Below are positions 42,225-51,797 of a DNA stretch of 64,000 nt, in pieces. The notes beneath the pieces were generated by a model. It made no database searches. It saw nothing but the letters and a program-made list of their open reading frames with translations, and was not told the origin of the DNA. Source of the DNA: an uncultured Lachnospiraceae bacterium (lineage in GTDB: Bacteria > Bacillota > Clostridia > Lachnospirales > Lachnospiraceae); contig CACZXG010000010.1 of NCBI GenBank assembly GCA_902785055.1, positions 1 to 64,000 on the forward strand, written 5' to 3'. Both the position numbers and the translations under genes were made by a program. Numbering within the stretch: the first letter of the stretch is position 1; each line of letters starts with the position of its first letter.

Positions 42225-43607
42225 TCATTGTCTCAGTATTTTCTCAACCTGCTCCGCAGTAGCTGTATCACATTCAGCCGTGATCTTCGTCCCGTCCGCT
42301 GTGTACTCTGTCTGTAAAACAACAGACCGTTCCATTAAAAATGAAACAACGCTTCCCCGATCATACGGAATGAGGAAGGTTCGGATGGTCCGCTTGGCGT
42401 GGAGAATATCAAAGATCGTTCTGCACAGGCACTCGATCGAACTGCTTTCCTTGGCGCAAAGGTAAAGATTTACATTGGTTATTCCGTCGACTGTCTGTTC
42501 TATAGCGCCTTTGACGGGATGTGCCGCAGGCGGGTCGCAGAGATCCGCCTTGTTATAGACTGTGATCATGGGAATATGTCCTGCGCCAATTTCGTTAATG
42601 ATCTGTTTAGTAACTTCTATATGCTTCCTGCAATGCGGATCAGAGCCGTCTACCACTTGAACGAGAAGGTCTGCCTGCGTCACTTCCTCGAGTGTCGATT
42701 TAAACGCCTCGACGAGGGAAGTGGGAAGTTTGTGGATAAAGCCGACCGTATCGGACAGAAGGAATTCCTGTCCTCTCGCCACTGTGATACGCCGGACGGT
42801 CGTATCGAGGGTCGCAAAGAGCATATCCGCTTCAAAGACCTGCCTCTTATCAGGTTCACCTTCCGTTACTGCGTCGGAGGAGTACTGAGCCAGCATCGCG
42901 TTCATGATCGTAGACTTTCCGGCGTTGGTATATCCCACAAGGGATACCAGCGGGATTCCGGATCCCTGCCTCTTTTTGCGCTGCGTAGCGCGTTCACGGC
43001 TGACGCCCTTGAGTTCCTTGGTCAGCTCGCTGAGACGGTGGTCAATGGTGCGGCGGTCGATCTCGAGCTGGGTCTCGCCTTCGCCCTTGGCGGACATAGA
43101 GCCCGAGGCGCCGCCCTGGCGGTTCTGGGTCTCCCACATACCGATCAGCCTGGGCTTTAAGTAGCGGAGTTTGGCAAGTTCCACCTGAAGACGCGCTTCC
43201 CTGGTCCTGGCCCTGCGCTCGAAGATCTCAAGGATCAGCGCCGTCCGGTCCATCACGGGCAGTTTCAGGAGTTTTTGCAGGTTCCGGATCTGGGAGGGGG
43301 ACAATGTATCATTGAAGATGACCCGCTCCGCGCCGAACATTTCCGCGCTGATCCGGATCTCATCTGCCTTTCCGGCGCCAACATAGAGGCCGGTATTGAT
43401 ATGGGAGAGTGTCTGCGTAACAGTGTCCAGCGGCTCCATCCCGCAGGCTTTCGCAAGCTCGGCCAGCTCTTCCAGGGAGTGGGCGAATTCTTCTTCCGAG
43501 ACCGGTACCTTTACATCTGTTTCGCGCACGCCTGCCAGAACGACAGGCTCCCTGCCTTCCCCGTCATACGATTTCCATATCTCATTTGCTCCAAAAAAGG
43601 CTGCCAT
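42225..43607 (-). CDS. hflX: GTPase HflX
   Basis: A 460-residue ribosome-associated GTPase. The HflX N-terminal domain (VGAGKADEI, ERVIFNDTLSPSQIRNLQ) is followed by a glycine-rich linker (RQGGASGSMSAKGEGETQLE). The G domain has G1 GYTNAGKST, G3 DTVGFI and G4 NKAD. HflX splits stalled 70S ribosomes under stress. A lysine-rich insert (RERATQRKKRQGSG) precedes G1, as usual. It is divergent from the LysR gene. Confidence 0.95.
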   Translation of the reverse strand: MAAFFGANEIWKSYDGEGREPVVLAGVRETDVKVPVSEEEFAHSLEELAELAKACGMEPLDTVTQTLSHINTGLYVGAGKADEIRISAEMFGAERVIFNDTLSPSQIRNLQKLLKLPVMDRTALILEIFERRARTREARLQVELAKLRYLKPRLIGMWETQNRQGGASGSMSAKGEGETQLEIDRRTIDHRLSELTKELKGVSRERATQRKKRQGSGIPLVSLVGYTNAGKSTIMNAMLAQYSSDAVTEGEPDKRQVFEADMLFATLDTTVRRITVARGQEFLLSDTVGFIHKLPTSLVEAFKSTLEEVTQADLLVQVVDGSDPHCRKHIEVTKQIINEIGAGHIPMITVYNKADLCDPPAAHPVKGAIEQTVDGITNVNLYLCAKESSSIECLCRTIFDILHAKRTIRTFLIPYDRGSVVSFLMERSVVLQTEYTADGTKITAECDTATAEQVEKILRQ

Positions 43608-43759
43608 GCAGAAAAACCTCCTCCGCTGTTTACTGTATGACAGTCATTATAACACGTTCTGCGTCTCTTTTTTGGCACGACGTTTCTTTGGAAAGGAATT
43701 GCCAAAATATTGCTGAAACAGGATAATTAATGTAATGCATCCCCTGAAGGAGTAAATAA

Positions 43760-44635
43760 ATGAAACTTAATCAATTGGAATACTTCTGCGCCGTTTGCCG
43801 CTACCACAGCATCACCCGGGCGGCGGAAGAATTATATGTGACGCAGCCCACGATCTCGGTCGCGATCCGCGAGCTGGAGAATGAATTGAAGCTCCGCCTG
43901 TTTCATCATGAAAAGAACAGGATCTCTCTGACAAAGGAAGGGGAAGCGTTCTATCGGCGGGCGGAAGCGCTGCTCAAGGAGACACGGGCCATGGTCTCAG
44001 AGTTCTCCTCTTTGGGAGAACAGGAGACGCCGATCAGGATCGGAATCCCTCCGCTGATCAGCACGGTGTTCTTTCCAAGTCTTACAGACGGGTTTCAGGA
44101 GAAGACAGGACTGCCGGTCCAACTTTTCGAATACGGTTCCGTGAAAGCCTGCAATCTGGTGCAGGAGGAGAAACTCGACTGCGCGCTCGTCAATATGGAC
44201 TTTTATAACATTGACCAGTTTAATTCCCATGTACTGATGGAAGATTCGTATGTGTACTGTATTGGCAGAAATCACAGGTATGCGGGGGAGAAAGAGGTTA
44301 CCTTCGAGATGCTGAGGGATGAGAAGATCATCCTCTTCAATACCGACTCTGTTCAAAATGAGACAGTGACGGCCCGCTACAGAGCTATGGGACTTACGCC
44401 CAACGTAATCGCATATTCCAGCCAGCTTTACACGATCCTCAACTTCCTGCGGGGCGGCATCTGCGGCGCGCTGCTGTACTCTGTTCTGGCGGTCAACCCA
44501 AGGGATTTTGTGCAGATTCCGATCCGTCCCGAGATCACCAGTAAGTTCGGCGTCATATGGAAGAAAGGAGTGTTTGTGCCGGAGCGCACCAACAAATTCA
44601 TAGAGTATATCAAAAAGTATCCGATCATCAGATGA
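43760..44635 (+). CDS. LysR family transcriptional regulator
   Basis: A 291-residue LTTR. The N-terminal winged helix-turn-helix reads MKLNQLEYFCAVCRYHSITR followed by AAEELYVTQPTISVAIRELE; the effector domain spans about 90-290. It precedes the DASS permease and tartrate dehydratase genes on the same strand, an order like E. coli ttdR-ttdT-ttdA-ttdB although there the regulator is divergent. It probably activates those genes in response to tartrate or a related acid. A terminator separates it from the permease gene. Confidence 0.9.
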   Translation: MKLNQLEYFCAVCRYHSITRAAEELYVTQPTISVAIRELENELKLRLFHHEKNRISLTKEGEAFYRRAEALLKETRAMVSEFSSLGEQETPIRIGIPPLISTVFFPSLTDGFQEKTGLPVQLFEYGSVKACNLVQEEKLDCALVNMDFYNIDQFNSHVLMEDSYVYCIGRNHRYAGEKEVTFEMLRDEKIILFNTDSVQNETVTARYRAMGLTPNVIAYSSQLYTILNFLRGGICGALLYSVLAVNPRDFVQIPIRPEITSKFGVIWKKGVFVPERTNKFIEYIKKYPIIR

Positions 44636-44640
44636 AAGAG

Positions 44641-44673
44641 CCCGGGGAGATGGCAGCATTTCCCCGGGTTTTC
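44641..44673 (+). terminator. Intrinsic terminator of the LysR gene
   Basis: CCCGGGGA (44641-44648) pairs with TCCCCGGG (44661-44668), followed by TTTTC. Confidence 0.8.
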
Positions 44674-44766
44674 TCTTTCTATTTCAGCCAGACAACATAT
44701 CTGATATAGTGCACAAAACTGATTGACAGTATAAATTTTGCCTATGCATATCTAAAAACACACAAA

Positions 44767-44795
44767 TTTACTTATCGCTATCCCCCATATACAAT
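44767..44795 (+). promoter_or_regulatory. Probable promoter of the permease/tartrate operon
   Basis: TTTACT (44767-44772), a 17-base spacer and TACAAT (44790-44795). Another TTGACA occurs at 44723 without a good -10. AT-rich text between 44700 and 44800 is a likely site for the LysR regulator. Confidence 0.45.
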
Positions 44796-44872
44796 AAAGA
44801 CAGATCAAATGAATCCCGGCCGGATCATCAAACTTTAGAAGCTTTTAACCTTGCTTATGGAGGAAAGAGAAA

Positions 44873-46147
44873 ATGAGTCCAGCCACAATTACACTGATTT
44901 TTCTGGCTTTTGCCATTGTTATGTTCGTTACGGAGAAGATTCCGCTCGGCCTCACATCCATGATCGTCTGCGTCGGCCTCTGTGTCACACGCGTTCTCGA
45001 TGTCAAGACCGCCTTCGCGGGATTCATCGACTCAAACGTCATCCTGTTCGTAGCGATGTTCATCGTCGGCGGCGCGTTTTTTGAAACGGGAATGGCCAAT
45101 GAGATCGGAGGCATTGTCACAAAGTTTGCCAAAACAGAGAGAAGCCTGATCGTAGCGATCATGGTCATCGTTGGTCTGATGAGCGGCGTTCTCTCCAACA
45201 CGGGAACGGCAGCAGTCCTGATCCCGGTCGTGATCGGAATCGCGGCAAAGTCCGGATTCAAGCGCTCCAGACTCCTGATGCCCCTCGTATTCGCGGCGGC
45301 CATGGGCGGCAACCTCTCCCTGATCGGAGCGCCCGGCAACATGATCGCCCAGTCAGCCCTTGAGCCCCTCGGATTAAAGTTCGGATTTTTCGAATACGCG
45401 ATCGTGGGACTTCCGATCCTGATCTGCGGTATCATCTTTTACGCGACCATCGGTTTCAATCTTTTGCCCAATCATGACACAACGGATAACGGAGATTCCG
45501 TATTCGACAACCAGAGAGATTTCTCAAAGGTACCGCAGTGGAAGAAGACACTCTCCCTGGTCATCCTGATCCTGACACTGGCAGCAATGGTCTTCGAGGA
45601 CCAGATCGGCATTAAGCTCTGTGTCTCCGGATGCGTCGGCGCGATCCTTTTGATCCTCACTGGTGTTATCTCTGAGAAAGAGGCGCTCAAATCGATCGAT
45701 CTTAAGACCATCTTCCTCTTCGGCGGAACGCTCTCCCTGGCATCTGCACTACAGAGCACAGGTGCAGGCGAAATGATCGCAAGTAAAGTGATCGGCGCGC
45801 TGGGTTCCAATCCCTCCCCGCTCATCTTCACTTTCGTAGTATTTATCCTCTGCTGCGTGATGACCAACTTCATGTCCAACACAGCGACCACCGCTCTGAT
45901 GGCTCCCATCTGCCTCTCTATCGCACAGGGCATGGGCGCGGATCCCAGAGCAGTCCTGATGGCATGCGTCATCGGCGGCTCCTGCGCATACGCAACGCCG
46001 ATCGGCATGCCCGCCAACACCATGGTTGTAGGCGCCGGCAATTACAAGTTCATCGATTACGTGAAATCCGGTCTTCCGCTGATCGTCATCGCTACTGTAG
46101 TAAGTATGATCATTCTTCCGATCGCATTTCCCTTCTACCCGGGCTGA
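44873..46147 (+). CDS. SLC13/DASS family anion permease
   Basis: A 424-residue, about 11-helix membrane protein. The two SNT-type motifs of the divalent anion:Na+ symporters are visible (GVLSNTGTAAVLIP and TNFMSNTATTALMAP), one in each inverted half. A cytosolic loop lies at about residues 200-225. The family imports succinate, malate, tartrate or sulfate. Position before ttdA and ttdB indicates tartrate or a related hydroxy-diacid. The ribosome site is GGAGGAAAG. Confidence 0.9.
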   Translation: MSPATITLIFLAFAIVMFVTEKIPLGLTSMIVCVGLCVTRVLDVKTAFAGFIDSNVILFVAMFIVGGAFFETGMANEIGGIVTKFAKTERSLIVAIMVIVGLMSGVLSNTGTAAVLIPVVIGIAAKSGFKRSRLLMPLVFAAAMGGNLSLIGAPGNMIAQSALEPLGLKFGFFEYAIVGLPILICGIIFYATIGFNLLPNHDTTDNGDSVFDNQRDFSKVPQWKKTLSLVILILTLAAMVFEDQIGIKLCVSGCVGAILLILTGVISEKEALKSIDLKTIFLFGGTLSLASALQSTGAGEMIASKVIGALGSNPSPLIFTFVVFILCCVMTNFMSNTATTALMAPICLSIAQGMGADPRAVLMACVIGGSCAYATPIGMPANTMVVGAGNYKFIDYVKSGLPLIVIATVVSMIILPIAFPFYPG

Positions 46148-46232
46148 TGCAGACGGATTGAGATATCAAAATATTGAAACTATCAATTATACTTCAACGT
46201 AAAACACTCATAACATATGAAAGGAGATTCTC

Positions 46233-47141
46233 ATGTCACACGAAGCACAGGTAAAGAAACTCAAAGACATTATGGCGCAGTTTGTAGGATTCACCGGCAT
46301 CAAGCTCCCCGACGACGTCATCGCAAAGCTCCAGGAGCTCAGTGAGAAGGAGACTTCCCCGATGGCAAAGGTCATCTATGAGACCATGTTCCGCAACCAG
46401 GAACTGGCTGTAAAACTGAACCGCCCTTCCTGCCAGGATACAGGAGTCCTGCAGTTCTGGGTAAAATGCGGCACACAGTTCCCTTATATCGACGATCTGG
46501 AAGTGCTTCTTAAGGAAGCAGTAATGCAGGCTACAATTGATACTCCTCTTCGCCACAATTCCGTGCAGACTTTTGACGAGTACAACACAGGCAAAAATGT
46601 CGGCAAGGGTACACCTACTGTCTGGTGGGACATCGTTCCTCACTCTGATAAATGTGAGATCTACACATATATGGCAGGCGGCGGATGCACGCTTCCCGGC
46701 AACGCAACTGTTCTGATGCCCGGCGAAGGCTACGAAGGCGTCACAAAGTTTGTCCTCGACAGAATGACAACTTACGGACTCAATGCATGTCCGCCTCTGT
46801 TGGTTGGCGTAGGCGTCGGCACTTCCGTAGAGACCGCAGCCCTCAATTCCAAGAAGGCACTGATGCGTCCCATCGGATCCCACAATGACAACGCCAATGC
46901 TGCCAAGATGGAGAAGCTCCTTGAGGACGGCATCAACGCGATCGGCCTCGGTCCCCAGGGTATGGGCGGCAACTACTCAGTTATGGGCGTCAACATCGAG
47001 AATACAGCCCGTCATCCTTCCGCGATCGGCGTCGCAGTAAACGTCGGATGCTGGAGCCACAGAAGAGGCCATATCGTTTTTGACAAGGACCTCAACTTCA
47101 CCGTAGATACGCACACAGGATTTGAATACAAAGAGAAGTAA
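46233..47141 (+). CDS. ttdA: L(+)-tartrate dehydratase subunit alpha (class I fumarase alpha family)
   Basis: A 302-residue protein, the length of E. coli TtdA (303). The Fe-S cysteines are in RPSCQDTGVLQF, GGGCTLPGNA and NACPPLLVGVG. The C-terminal SVMGVNIENTARHPSAIGVA closely follows TtdA. The enzyme dehydrates L-tartrate to oxaloacetate. Two-subunit class I fumarases share this fold, so fumarase is an alternative, but gene context favours tartrate. The ribosome site AAAGGAG is good. Confidence 0.88.
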   Translation: MSHEAQVKKLKDIMAQFVGFTGIKLPDDVIAKLQELSEKETSPMAKVIYETMFRNQELAVKLNRPSCQDTGVLQFWVKCGTQFPYIDDLEVLLKEAVMQATIDTPLRHNSVQTFDEYNTGKNVGKGTPTVWWDIVPHSDKCEIYTYMAGGGCTLPGNATVLMPGEGYEGVTKFVLDRMTTYGLNACPPLLVGVGVGTSVETAALNSKKALMRPIGSHNDNANAAKMEKLLEDGINAIGLGPQGMGGNYSVMGVNIENTARHPSAIGVAVNVGCWSHRRGHIVFDKDLNFTVDTHTGFEYKEK

Positions 47142-47216
47142 GTCGCAGCAACAGTAAGTCCTTAGATTTATCCGAAAGATGCAGATATATATAAACTCAG
47201 GAAGGAGTGTACGAAA

Positions 47217-47846
47217 ATGGCAGTAGAAATCAGAGACGGCAAGAAGATCCTGGTCACCCCCATATCCGCGGAGGACCTCAAAGATATCCATATCGGCGAC
47301 ATTATTTACCTGACAGGCGATCTCACAACCTGCCGCGACGTGGCGCACCGCCGCGTTGTTGAGGAGGGACGCGAGATTCCCGTAGATGTCAGAGATGCAG
47401 CGATCCTGCACGCAGGCCCCATCATCCGTCCTCTGGGAGACGACAAATATGAGATGGTCTCCGTAGGACCGACAACCTCCATGCGCATGGAGAAGTTTGA
47501 GTATGAATTTGTCAAGATCACAGGTGTTCGCGTCATTCTCGGCAAGGGAGGCATGAAAGAAAATACAGAGCGCGCTTGCAAAGACTTCGGCGCGATCCAC
47601 TGTGTATTCCCCGCCGGCAACGCCGTTGTCGCAGCGACAGAAGTTGAGGAGATCGTCGAGGCGCAGTGGAAGGACCTGGGAATGCCCGAGACCCTCTGGC
47701 ACAGCCACGTAAAGGAATTCGGCCCTCTCATCGTTTCCATTGACTCCTATGGAAGAAATTACTTCGAGGAGAAGAAAGTGGAGTATAATCGTAAGAAAGA
47801 CGAGCAGGTAGAGCTGATCAGCAAGCAGGTCGGATTTATCAAATAA
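47217..47846 (+). CDS. ttdB: L(+)-tartrate dehydratase subunit beta
   Basis: A 209-residue partner of TtdA (E. coli 201). [52 protein letters not shown], the GKGGM loop and [17 protein letters not shown] match TtdB in order. The subunit contributes the catalytic acid/base side of the active site. A ribosome site (GGAAGGAG) precedes the ATG. The decarboxylating dehydrogenase follows after 21 bases. Confidence 0.9.
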   Translation: MAVEIRDGKKILVTPISAEDLKDIHIGDIIYLTGDLTTCRDVAHRRVVEEGREIPVDVRDAAILHAGPIIRPLGDDKYEMVSVGPTTSMRMEKFEYEFVKITGVRVILGKGGMKENTERACKDFGAIHCVFPAGNAVVAATEVEEIVEAQWKDLGMPETLWHSHVKEFGPLIVSIDSYGRNYFEEKKVEYNRKKDEQVELISKQVGFIK

Positions 47847-47867
47847 GCAGTTGTGGAGGAGGAGATT

Positions 47868-48935
47868 ATGAAGGAATATCGGATCGCTGTCGTCGCAGGA
47901 GACGGAATCGGACCGGAAGTCATGGCGGAGTGCAAAAAAGTGCTGAATGCAGCAGCCTCACTCGACGGAAATTTCCGGTTTTCCTTCACGGATTTCCCCT
48001 GGGGCTGCGAGTATTATCTGAAGACCGGACAAATGATGCCGGAGGACGGAATTGAGATATTGGCAAAATATGACGCGATCCTTTTGGGAGCAGTCGGATA
48101 TCCGGGAGTTCCGGACAATGTCTCCCTGCGGGGGCTTCTGATCAGGATCCGTCACGATTTTGACCAGTATATAAACCTGAGACCGGTTAAGCTCCTGAAG
48201 GGAGCGCAGTGCCCGCTCAAAGATGTTAAGGCGGAAGAGATCGACATGACCTTCATCCGTGAGAACACGGAGGGAGAGTACTCCGGACAGGGCGCGTGGC
48301 TTTACAAGGGGCAGCCGGGTGAGGTGGTCATCCAGGACAGCGTCTTTTCCCGCAAGGGAACGGAGCGAGTCATCCGGTACGCATACGAGCTGGCGAGGAA
48401 GGAGCACAAGACGCTCACCAGTGTCAGCAAGGCAAATGCGCTCAACTATTCGATGGTCTTCTGGGACAGCATTTTCAAGGAAGTGGGAGAGGAGTACCCG
48501 GATGTGGTAACGCATTCGCTCCTTGTGGACGCGGCGTCGATGTTCATGGTCAAGGATCCCGGAAGGTTCCAGATCGTGGTCACATCAAACCTGTTCGGCG
48601 ATATTTTGACCGATCTGGGAGCAGCGATCGCGGGCGGTATGGGATTGGCGGCAGGCGCCAACCTCAATCCGGAGAGAAAGTTCCCCTCTATGTTTGAACC
48701 GATCCACGGATCTGCGCCGGACATCGCAGGACAGCAGATCGCCAATCCGCTGGCGGCAATCTGGTCTGCATCGCAGCTTCTTGATTTCTTCGGACACGAG
48801 GATTTGGGAAAGAAGATTCTGGAAACGATGGAAGTGATGCTGACAGAGCACAGGGATAAACTCACGCCGGACCAAGGGGGTTCAGCCAAAACTTCTGAGT
48901 GCGGCGACGCGTTTGTTGAGCTGCTGGTAAAGTGA
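47868..48935 (+). CDS. Tartrate dehydrogenase / D-malate dehydrogenase family (DmlA-like)
   Basis: A 355-residue decarboxylating dehydrogenase of the isopropylmalate/isocitrate superfamily. The branch-specific ILLGAVGYPGVPDNVSLRG and FDQYINLRPVKLL, together with RENTEGEYSGQGA, mark the tartrate/D-malate (TTUC/DmlA) group rather than LeuB. It oxidises D-malate to pyruvate or tartrate to oxaloglycolate with NAD+. The start at 47868 follows GGAGGAGG; the GTG at 47853 is rejected. It completes the operon with ttdAB, giving a second fate for the imported acid. Confidence 0.88.
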   Translation: MKEYRIAVVAGDGIGPEVMAECKKVLNAAASLDGNFRFSFTDFPWGCEYYLKTGQMMPEDGIEILAKYDAILLGAVGYPGVPDNVSLRGLLIRIRHDFDQYINLRPVKLLKGAQCPLKDVKAEEIDMTFIRENTEGEYSGQGAWLYKGQPGEVVIQDSVFSRKGTERVIRYAYELARKEHKTLTSVSKANALNYSMVFWDSIFKEVGEEYPDVVTHSLLVDAASMFMVKDPGRFQIVVTSNLFGDILTDLGAAIAGGMGLAAGANLNPERKFPSMFEPIHGSAPDIAGQQIANPLAAIWSASQLLDFFGHEDLGKKILETMEVMLTEHRDKLTPDQGGSAKTSECGDAFVELLVK

Positions 48936-48957
48936 TTAAAGATATTGTGAAATGAAA

Positions 48958-48994
48958 TGAGCCGCCAAGGGTTAATCCTTTGGCGGCTCATTTT
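48958..48994 (+). terminator. Intrinsic terminator of the tartrate operon
   Basis: TGAGCCGCCAAGG (48958-48970) pairs with CCTTTGGCGGCTCA (48977-48990), followed by TTTTC. Confidence 0.85.
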
Positions 48995-49076
48995 CGATCA
49001 GCAACATATTTGATATCGAACAAAGTGTCTGATACAATTCAAGAAGACCAGGAAACGGTGTAAATAGGAGATAGCA

Positions 49077-49259
49077 ATGGATAAAGATATTAATAAGAAT
49101 ACAGCGGATGAGACCACCGGTTTTTGCGGCGGCTGCCGCAGCAACTGCCCCCTCTCTGCCCCGAATTGTCCGACAGGCATGGAGAGAGCAGGCTGGAGCA
49201 CTGAAGAAATTGAGAAAGCGATGGCTGAGCGGGCAGTGCCCATTAAACGTCACAGTTAA
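49077..49259 (+). CDS. Small cysteine-rich protein of unknown function
   Basis: A 60-residue protein with AGGAGATAG before the ATG. Four cysteines sit in GFCGGCRSNCPLSAPNC (residues 16-31), a spacing that could bind zinc or an Fe-S cluster. A short amphipathic helix follows (TEEIEKAMAERAV). I do not recognise the family. It lies alone between the tartrate operon terminator and a convergent cupin gene. Confidence 0.55.
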   Translation: MDKDINKNTADETTGFCGGCRSNCPLSAPNCPTGMERAGWSTEEIEKAMAERAVPIKRHS

Positions 49260-49291
49260 CTCAGCATCTGAACGGCTTTTGGTGACGCGTC

Positions 49292-49630
49292 TTAGTCCTC
49301 TACAAAGTCTTTCCGGTAGGGATTGAAGATATCCAGCAGAACGCCGGCTTCCAGACACACGCAGCCATGGATGACGTCATTGGTCTTGAGCATTGTGTCG
49401 CCTTTTCTTACGACATTCTTTACGCCGTCGATCTCGAACTCAAAAGCCCCGCTCGCCACATAGGTGATCTGTGTGTGGGGGTGATGATGAAGGGATCCGA
49501 CGGCGCCTTTCTCGAAGGTGTTCTCTACTACCATCAGATCATCCGAATAAGCCAGAACGCGGCGGGTGACTCCGCCTCCCATATCCTGCGGCTTTACGTC
49601 TTTGTAATATACCCATCTGTCGTTTTTCAT
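49292..49630 (-). CDS. Cupin-domain protein
   Basis: A 112-residue single-cupin protein. Motif 1 is GSLHHHPHTQITYVASGAFE, with the histidine/glutamine metal ligands, and motif 2 is GDTMLKTNDVIHGCVCLE. Small cupins of this form are often annotated as pectin-degradation or sugar-related proteins (KdgF-like), but the function here is open. It is convergent with the small Cys-rich gene. Confidence 0.85.
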   Translation of the reverse strand: MKNDRWVYYKDVKPQDMGGGVTRRVLAYSDDLMVVENTFEKGAVGSLHHHPHTQITYVASGAFEFEIDGVKNVVRKGDTMLKTNDVIHGCVCLEAGVLLDIFNPYRKDFVED

Positions 49631-49779
49631 AATTAATACCTCTGACGGGAGTGCTGTACTGCCGGCGCCGCCGCACTCTCTTTTTTAGTTAACGGCGCCT
49701 CGGGTTTATGTTCTTTATTTATAGTACATAATCCTGAAAGGATGCCGCAATGGTAAATATTTAAGGTGTGATACTCCGC

Positions 49780-49808
49780 TTGATTTGTCGTCAGAATATA
49801 GCTACTAT
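49780..49808 (+). promoter_or_regulatory. Probable promoter of the isomerase/kinase fusion
   Basis: TTGATT (49780-49785), a 17-base spacer and TACTAT (49803-49808), 78 bases before the start codon. Confidence 0.5.
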
Positions 49809-49886
49809 TATTCTGTATGAGAATGTCTGTATACTGTCAGATCAATACCGAAGCAGTGTAAAAAAGAGCGCAATACGAGGTGGGGC

Positions 49887-51737
49887 ATGAGTATTCTGAA
49901 ATTAAAACCGGCCTGCAAGGACTATCTGTGGGGCGGGCACAGACTGGTAGATGAGTATAATGTTGAGTATGAAGGAGACATCCTCGCAGAGGCGTGGGAG
50001 CTCTCCTGTCATCCCGACGGCCCGTCAATAATCATGAACGGACCCTACAAGGGAAAATCCCTGCGGGACTATCTTGAAGCAGAGGGGATGGAAGTGCTTG
50101 GAACCCATTGCCGCAGATTCCGGGAATTCCCTATTTTGACCAAGTTCATTGACGCGAAGGACAACCTGTCGATCCAGGTCCACCCGAGCAACGGATTCGC
50201 GCTGCAGAACGAAGGCCAGTATGGCAAAACAGAGATGTGGTACGTTCTCGACGCTGAGGAAGGCGCATTCCTGTATTACGGCTTCAAACAGGAGATCACA
50301 AGGGAAGAATTCGCCAGGAGGATCGAGGAGAACACGCTGCTTGAGGTGCTAAACGCTGTTCCCGTCAAAAAGGGCGACGTCCTGTTCATCGAGTCCGGCA
50401 CCCTTCACGCGATCGGCAAGGGAATCCTGATCGCCGAGATCCAGCAGAACTCCAATGTAACCTATCGCGTGTACGATTACGGCCGCGTCGGCAAGGACGG
50501 CAAGAAGCGAGACCTGCACATCGAGAAGGCATTGGCTGTGACCAGCCGCGTTCCGATCATAAAGAGCGGCAGCGAGTATCCGCATGTGGCGGACTGCGAT
50601 TACTTTACAGTCGACAAACTGAACCTGGACGGAAGACTCACATACCGCATGCAGGGAACTGTTACGGGAGAATCCTTCCTGAGCATTCTGATCCTGGACG
50701 GTGAAGGCACGATCAGCTGCAAGGGCGAGTCGGTATCCTACCGCAAAGGAGACAGCTTCTTCCTGGCAGCAGGCAGCGGCGACTGGCAGATCGAGGGGAG
50801 ATGCGACGCTCTGCTCACCACGATCCGCGAGAAAGCAAGCCCGATCCGTGCGGGCGTCATCATTGGCAGCACCGAGACGCAGATCGGACTGGTAAACGAC
50901 CACCAGCAGATCATCGCGATGCGCACTTTCCCCACGGATGTGGTGAAGGATGCTTCGGAGTTTATCGACGAAGTGGCGCAGGCGACACTGGATCTTCTGA
51001 AGGAGCAGGAAATCCCGCTGGATCAGTGTATCGGCGTTGGAGCAGGCGTTCCCGGAACCATCGACAGGCGCGAAGGAAAAGTGATCTATTCCAACAACCT
51101 GCGCTGGAGGGATGTGGATCTGGTAAAGGAACTCGGGCGTGTTATCCCCTGCCCGGTCCGCATAGCGAATGACGCGGACTGCGCGGCCCTGGGCGAAGCG
51201 GTGGCAGGAGCCGGCAAGGACTACTCCGATGTTGTCATGTTCACTCTCGGCGGCGGAGTAGGCGGCGGTATTATCCTGGGAGGCCAGGTCTTTGAGGGCG
51301 GCATCATGGGCGGCAGCGAAGTCGGGCACCAGGTTGTGCGGGTCAATGGAAGACGCTGCACCTGCGGCAGAAAGGGCTGCCTTGAGGCTTATGTATCGGT
51401 GCCCGCGCTCCAGCGCTCGGCAGAGGAAGCCACAGGCCGCAAGATGAAACCGGAGGAGATCTTCAGGGGAGCTTCAAAGGGAAATATCGATCTGCAGGAA
51501 ACCGTGCAGCAGTATGAAGAAATGCTGGGGACCGGCATTGTCAACATCGTCAACATGTTCCGGCCGCAGCTGATCCTGCTCGGCGGCGCCATGAGCGAAT
51601 ATGCCCAGACTATGATCGGACCGATCCGCGAGATCATGGAGAGAGACTGCTTCGGCGGCGTTAACGGCAAGATCCCGGAGATCGCGGCAGCAGAGCTCGG
51701 CAGCAATGCGGGCATGATCGGAGCGGCGAACCTGTAA
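49887..51737 (+). CDS. Mannose-6-phosphate isomerase fused to a ROK-family kinase
   Basis: A 616-residue two-domain protein. Residues 1-315 are a class I (Bacillus-type) phosphomannose isomerase with zinc ligands in SIQVHPSNG, YGKTEMWYVL and ESGTLHAIGKG, and the catalytic arginine region NVTYRVYDYGR. Residues about 320-616 are a ROK kinase with catalytic NDADCAALGEA and the zinc motif CTCGRKGCLEAY. The first phosphate loop reads VIIGSTET where ROK proteins have DxGGT, so its aspartate is replaced. The fusion could phosphorylate mannose (or fructose/glucose) and isomerise mannose 6-P to fructose 6-P. The fusion is directly seen; the joint role is inferred. Confidence 0.88.
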   Translation: MSILKLKPACKDYLWGGHRLVDEYNVEYEGDILAEAWELSCHPDGPSIIMNGPYKGKSLRDYLEAEGMEVLGTHCRRFREFPILTKFIDAKDNLSIQVHPSNGFALQNEGQYGKTEMWYVLDAEEGAFLYYGFKQEITREEFARRIEENTLLEVLNAVPVKKGDVLFIESGTLHAIGKGILIAEIQQNSNVTYRVYDYGRVGKDGKKRDLHIEKALAVTSRVPIIKSGSEYPHVADCDYFTVDKLNLDGRLTYRMQGTVTGESFLSILILDGEGTISCKGESVSYRKGDSFFLAAGSGDWQIEGRCDALLTTIREKASPIRAGVIIGSTETQIGLVNDHQQIIAMRTFPTDVVKDASEFIDEVAQATLDLLKEQEIPLDQCIGVGAGVPGTIDRREGKVIYSNNLRWRDVDLVKELGRVIPCPVRIANDADCAALGEAVAGAGKDYSDVVMFTLGGGVGGGIILGGQVFEGGIMGGSEVGHQVVRVNGRRCTCGRKGCLEAYVSVPALQRSAEEATGRKMKPEEIFRGASKGNIDLQETVQQYEEMLGTGIVNIVNMFRPQLILLGGAMSEYAQTMIGPIREIMERDCFGGVNGKIPEIAAAELGSNAGMIGAANL

Positions 51738-51797
51738 GGGATATTGAGAGGAGACAGAGGATGATTCGCTGTCTCCTCTTTTTGGGGAGGAAGCGCA

